A program made the position numbers and the translations under genes. Shown here one piece after another: positions 13,345 to 16,564 of a DNA stretch of 16,564 nucleotides. The stretch spans positions 1-16,564 of the forward strand of contig JAVBPM010000010.1 in assembly GCA_031549605.1 (NCBI GenBank), given 5' to 3'. This stretch comes from WRAI01 sp031549605 (GTDB lineage Bacteria > Bacillota > Clostridia > Oscillospirales > UBA929). The stretch's first letter is position 1. Each line of letters opens with the position of its first letter. Under the pieces are notes generated by a model, which had not been told where the DNA came from, did not search any database, and worked only from the letters and a program-made list of their open reading frames with translations.

Positions 13345-13387
13345 AAAGCAGGTTTAGGAAGTGCATTCCTAAACCTGCTTTGATTTT
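13345..13387. terminator. Bidirectional intrinsic terminator between DUF998 gene and plsY
   Basis: A perfect 16-base stem (13345-13360 with 13366-13381) and a five-base loop GTGCA. The plus strand continues GATTTTG and the minus strand ends the stem with a run of four T. It lies between two converging genes, 13 bases after the DUF998 stop and 21 before the plsY stop, and can end both transcripts. Confidence 0.85.
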
Positions 13388-13408
13388 GTCGCGCGTTAAC
13401 GCGTTTAC

Positions 13409-14062
13409 TTATTCGGGTGACTTTTGGCGGTGGAAGCTAATTTTTTTCTCGGTGCCGGACAGCAGGCGCTTGATGTTGTCCTTGTGCTTGATGATGGCGA
13501 TGACGCACAGCCCGGCGGCTACGATGATGTACTTCCACAGGTCGTCGAGAAGCAGCATGGCGAGCGGCGCCGACACGCCGGCGGTGATGCTGCCCAGCGA
13601 CACGATGCGCGTGGCGGCCACGACGATGACAAAGAGTCCGAAGGCGATGAGGCAGGCGCGCCAGTCGAGTACGGCGATGACGCCGCCGGTGGTCCAGACG
13701 CCCTTGCCGCCGCGGAAGTGGAAAAAGACGGGATAGCAGTGACCTAATACGACGAAGAAGCCGGCGATGGCCATGCCCCACAGCTGCGCGTCGGTGCCGA
13801 CGTTGAAGTCGGCGCGTTCCAGCCCGTACATAATCGCGCGGCCAATCAGTGTTGCGGCGATGCCCTTGGCGAAGTCGCCGATGCTGATAATCAGCGCCCA
13901 TTTCTTGCCCAGCACGCGCAGGCTGTTGGTCGCGCCGGCGTTGCCGCTGCCGTACTTGCGCACGTCTTTTTTGAGTATCCACGTCGACACGATGAGCGAG
14001 AAATTTAGGCTGCCCAGCAGGTAGGCGATGACGGCAATCAGCACATAGTAGAGAAACGGCAT
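13409..14062 (-). CDS. plsY: Glycerol-3-phosphate acyltransferase PlsY
   Basis: An integral membrane enzyme that moves an acyl group from acyl-phosphate to glycerol-3-phosphate to make lysophosphatidic acid, the first step of phospholipid synthesis. 217 residues, usual family length. The three conserved loops are present: KYGSGNAGATNSLRVLG (36-52), LGHCYPVFFHFRGGKGV (106-122) and the later IVSLGSITAG; the SIGDFAKG turn (60-67) and the tail KHKDNIKRLLSGTE are also typical. Hydrophobic segments surround each loop. It follows der by three bases and is the last gene of the DUF512-der-plsY operon. In many relatives gpsA comes next; here the next sequence is the terminator and the convergent DUF998 gene. 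Confidence 0.96.
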   Translation of the reverse strand: MPFLYYVLIAVIAYLLGSLNFSLIVSTWILKKDVRKYGSGNAGATNSLRVLGKKWALIISIGDFAKGIAATLIGRAIMYGLERADFNVGTDAQLWGMAIAGFFVVLGHCYPVFFHFRGGKGVWTTGGVIAVLDWRACLIAFGLFVIVVAATRIVSLGSITAGVSAPLAMLLLDDLWKYIIVAAGLCVIAIIKHKDNIKRLLSGTEKKISFHRQKSPE

Positions 14063-14065
14063 CGG

Positions 14066-15400
14066 TTATTCCTCCCCTGCTTCGTCGGTTTTGGAGCGCA
14101 CCAGCACCTTGAGCGGCGTGTGGTTGAGCCCAAAGGTCTCGCGGATGTTGTTTTCCAGATAACGCTTGTAGGAGAAGTGAAAGAGGCGGCTGTCGTTGAC
14201 AAACATGACAAACGTCGGCGGTGAGACATCGACCTGCGTGACGTAGAAAACCTTGAGTCGGCGACCCTTGTCGCTGGGTGGCTGCACGCGCGCTGTGGCG
14301 CGGCTGAGCATGTCGTTGAGTGCGCCGGTTGTGACGCGGCGGCGGCTCTGCTCGATGACCTGCTGCACCAGCTCGAAGATGCCGTTGACGCGCTGGCCGG
14401 TCAGTGCGCTGATGAAGTGAATGGGCGCGTACGCCATGAATTTGAAGTGCTCGGCGATTTCTTCGCGCATACGCTGCATGGTTTTCTCGTCTTTTTCAAC
14501 GAGATCCCATTTGTTGACGATGATGACCGACGGCTTGCCCTTTTGGTGCGCCAGACCGGCGACCTTGGTGTCCTGCTCGGTCACGCCCTCGGTGGCGTCG
14601 ATGAGAATTAAAGCGACGTCGGCGCGCTCGACGGCCATGACGGTTCTAAGCACGCTGTAGTACTCGATGTCGTTGTCGATGCGGGCGCGACGGCGCATAC
14701 CGGCGGTGTCGATGAGCGTGTAGCGGCCGGTGTTGTTTTCATAGGGCGTGTCGACGGCATCGCGGGTGGTGCCGGCCACGTCGCTGACGATGACGCGCTC
14801 GTGGCCGAGGATTTTGTTGAGCAGCGACGACTTGCCAACGTTGGGCTTGCCGATGATGGCCACGCCGATGGGCGGGTCGTCCTCTTGCTCGTCGCTGTCG
14901 TCGGGCAGGTGCTCGACGCAGGCGTCCAATAAATCGCCCATGCCGAGGCCGTGGACGGCGGAAATGGCGATGGGGTCGCCGAGACCCAGATTGTAAAAGC
15001 CGTAGACGTCGGGGTCGGTCGGGCCGGGTCGGTCGGCCTTGTTGACGGCTAACACGATGGGCTTGCCCGACCGCTGCAGCATGGCGGCCACGTCCTGATC
15101 GGCGGCGGTGACGCCGGTTTGCAGGTCGGTCAGCAGCACGATGACGTCGGCGGCGTCGATGGCGATTTGCGCTTGCTCGCGCATGAATTTGAGCATGCCG
15201 TCCTTGACGCGTGGCTCGATGCCGCCGGTGTCGACGAGCGCCAGCGTGCGGTCGCGCCACACGATGTCGGTGTAGAGCCGGTCGCGCGTGACGCCGGGCG
15301 TGTCCTGCACAATGGACAGCTTTTGACCTGCCAGCCGGTTAAAGAGCTGGCTTTTGCCCACGTTGGGACGGCCTACGATGGCTATGATGGGTTTATTCAA
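14066..15400 (-). CDS. der: Ribosome assembly GTPase Der (EngA)
   Basis: A double-domain GTPase essential for maturation of the large ribosomal subunit. 444 residues, usual length. First G domain: GRPNVGKS (10-17), TPGVTRD switch, DTGG (57-60), NKAD (120-123). An acidic linker (167-176, DDSDEQEDD) separates it from the second G domain: GKPNVGKSS (184-192), AGTTRD, DTAG (231-234), NKWD (296-299). A KH-like RNA-binding domain fills about 355-440. Residue 18, right after the first P-loop, is Gln, where relatives mostly have Thr; the catalytic Lys-Ser is intact. The start ATG overlaps the stop of the DUF512 gene by four bases, so the two are translationally coupled, and plsY follows by three bases. 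Confidence 0.97.
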   Translation of the reverse strand: MNKPIIAIVGRPNVGKSQLFNRLAGQKLSIVQDTPGVTRDRLYTDIVWRDRTLALVDTGGIEPRVKDGMLKFMREQAQIAIDAADVIVLLTDLQTGVTAADQDVAAMLQRSGKPIVLAVNKADRPGPTDPDVYGFYNLGLGDPIAISAVHGLGMGDLLDACVEHLPDDSDEQEDDPPIGVAIIGKPNVGKSSLLNKILGHERVIVSDVAGTTRDAVDTPYENNTGRYTLIDTAGMRRRARIDNDIEYYSVLRTVMAVERADVALILIDATEGVTEQDTKVAGLAHQKGKPSVIIVNKWDLVEKDEKTMQRMREEIAEHFKFMAYAPIHFISALTGQRVNGIFELVQQVIEQSRRRVTTGALNDMLSRATARVQPPSDKGRRLKVFYVTQVDVSPPTFVMFVNDSRLFHFSYKRYLENNIRETFGLNHTPLKVLVRSKTDEAGEE

Positions 15401-16564
15401 GGCGTTGTCCTTTCCACCGCAAACGCGGCCGGGTTTTGTAGTGCGTGCAGCAGCGACGCGGCGTCGGGCGGCACGATTTGAACGGCGCAGCCGAGCGCGT
15501 TGGCGATGTCGGCCGGCGTGGTGTTGTCGAGAAATAAATCGTTTTCATAGCGCAGCATGACGCTGGGTATCAGCAGGCGCCGGTCGTTCTTACCGCTGCG
15601 CTGGGCGATGATGTCGCCGCCGGTGACCAGTCCGGCGACCGTGACGCTGGTGCCAAAAAAGGTGTTTTCTATGGCGGCGGCGCGGCCGGAGGTTTGGAAG
15701 CTGAGCAGCTTGTTGAAAAAAGGCGCGGCGGCTGTGCCGGTAATCAGCGTGAAGGGTGGCAGCGCGGGGTTGGGCGGCAGCTCCTCGAGCAGGTACTCCA
15801 GCTCGGCCTGAAAGTTGGCCAGCATGCCGACGCCGTTCTCGATTTGCGGGAACTCGTCGTAGTGATCTTCGTCCGGCAGGTCGAGTCCGGCTGTCAGGTA
15901 CAGCTCGTCGGCGCAGTAGACGCGGTTGAAGGGCGCGGCGCGTTGTATACTGTCGCGCGCGACGTCAGCGTCGACGGGTCGCAGCGGCGGCAGGGTTTGA
16001 CGGTGCGCGGTCAGTCCGACCGGCACGACGCTGATGCTGTCGAAGCCGATGGTTGTCAAGTCCTTGAGCGTTTGGGTCAGCTGCTCGCCGTCGTTGTAGC
16101 CGGGGCAGACGACAATTTGACCGTTGAGCGTGATGCCCGCCTGTGCCAGACGCGGCAGGTAGTCAAGCACCTCCCCCGCCCGCTTGTTTTTCAGCAAAGC
16201 GACGCGTGTGGCGCGGTCGGTGGTGTGTACCGAGACGTTGATGGGGCTGATGCGCTGGGTGATGATGCGATTGACGTCGCGCTCGCGCAGGTTGGTCAGC
16301 GTCAGGTAGCTGCCGGTCAGCAGCGACAGGCGCGTGTCGTCGTCCTTGAGGTAGCAGCTGTCGCGCATTCCGGCACGGTTTTGGTCAATGAAGCAGAAGA
16401 GGCACTGGTTTTGGCAGGTGCGAATGCCGTCAAATAGCTCGTCGGCAAAGTGAATGCCAAGGTCGGCGCCCTCGGGCTTGGTGATGGATAGCGTGCGCTC
16501 GCTGCCGTCGGGTGCTTGCAGCGTCAGCGTTAGCGACGCGTCGTAGCCGTGAAACTGCACGTCG
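15397..16564 (-). CDS. DUF512 family radical-SAM-type iron-sulfur protein (N-terminus cut off by window edge)
   Basis: A clostridial protein with an N-terminal PDZ-like domain, a radical-SAM-like core and a C-terminal DUF512 domain; the reaction is not established. The visible part holds the cluster motif TCQNQCLFCFIDQ, with cysteines spaced C-x3-C-x2-C. Next comes DDTRLSLLTGSYLTLTNL, the segment RISPINVSVHTTDRATR, and GQIVVCPGYNDGEQL. The DUF512 part ends with the GVGML and LITGTAAAP segments. The GTG at 16558-16560 is not the real start. Reading continues to the edge without a stop, and the preceding and following residues (DVQFHGYDA, then LTLTLQAPDGS) match the end of the PDZ-like domain. 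The gene is therefore 5'-partial. It overlaps der by four bases. DUF512-der-plsY order is conserved among Clostridia. Confidence 0.92.
   Translation of the reverse strand, partial: DVQFHGYDASLTLTLQAPDGSERTLSITKPEGADLGIHFADELFDGIRTCQNQCLFCFIDQNRAGMRDSCYLKDDDTRLSLLTGSYLTLTNLRERDVNRIITQRISPINVSVHTTDRATRVALLKNKRAGEVLDYLPRLAQAGITLNGQIVVCPGYNDGEQLTQTLKDLTTIGFDSISVVPVGLTAHRQTLPPLRPVDADVARDSIQRAAPFNRVYCADELYLTAGLDLPDEDHYDEFPQIENGVGMLANFQAELEYLLEELPPNPALPPFTLITGTAAAPFFNKLLSFQTSGRAAAIENTFFGTSVTVAGLVTGGDIIAQRSGKNDRRLLIPSVMLRYENDLFLDNTTPADIANALGCAVQIVPPDAASLLHALQNPAAFAVERTTP

Noticed and set aside
14066..15400. Gln after the first P-loop of Der as a sign of inactivation
   Set aside because: The invariant Gly-Lys-Ser is intact and all other G motifs in both domains are canonical; the changed residue is not a direct catalytic one.
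1..16564. CRISPR arrays, toxin-antitoxin pairs, phage defence genes, transposons, tRNA genes
   Set aside because: I looked for regularly spaced repeats, inverted-repeat-flanked transposases, tRNA-like cloverleaf segments and small paired genes and saw none.

Overview
The window looks like a stretch of chromosome from a GC-rich member of the Clostridia (Bacillota). Three things point there. First, the gene clusters are clostridial: a DUF512 radical-SAM protein followed by der and plsY, and rbgA-rnhB-yraN. Second, there is a four-cysteine DUF1540 miniprotein. Third, ribosome-binding sites are strong AGGAGG types and the promoters are sigma-A-like with 17-18 bp spacers. I cannot name a genus. 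No tRNA, rRNA, CRISPR array, insertion sequence, phage gene or attachment site is visible. No gene-free stretch exceeds 300 bases; the longest are 6150-6288 and 11813-11925, and both hold divergent promoters.

Layout. 1-1633 (minus): a COG1768-type metallophosphoesterase followed by trigger factor (tig), which runs off the left edge and has its own promoter inside the phosphoesterase tail. 1738-1902 (plus): the DUF1540 miniprotein, convergent with thrC. 1924-6149 (minus): a five-gene operon, rbgA-rnhB-yraN-M19 dipeptidase-thrC, with junctions of 14 bp overlap, 4 bp overlap, 27 bp gap and 40 bp overlap, driven by a near-consensus promoter at 6183-6212. 6289-7470 (plus): a CofE-like (F420 glutamate ligase family) protein with its own promoter and a strong terminator. 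7568-8908 (plus): a lipoprotein with a Pro/Thr-rich stalk and a predicted beta-propeller, also with its own promoter and terminator.

8954-11812 (minus): a two-gene signalling unit in which a FIST sensory-domain protein is followed by a soluble PAS hybrid histidine kinase. Its promoter stands back to back with that of a divergent pair of membrane-protein genes (11926-13331). The second gene of that pair is a strikingly AT-rich DUF998 protein, probably acquired by transfer. 13409-16564 (minus): the housekeeping operon DUF512 radical SAM protein (cut by the right edge)-der-plsY.

Taken together, the window is mostly growth machinery: protein folding, ribosome GTPases, RNA/DNA hybrid removal, phospholipid synthesis and threonine synthesis. 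Two units stand out as less understood: the CofE-like protein, present without visible F420 genes nearby, and the FIST/hybrid-kinase pair facing two membrane proteins. Several computed start sites lie upstream of likely transcription starts, and I moved them. I found no clear evidence of a wholly new system. The best candidate is the FIST/kinase/membrane-protein locus.
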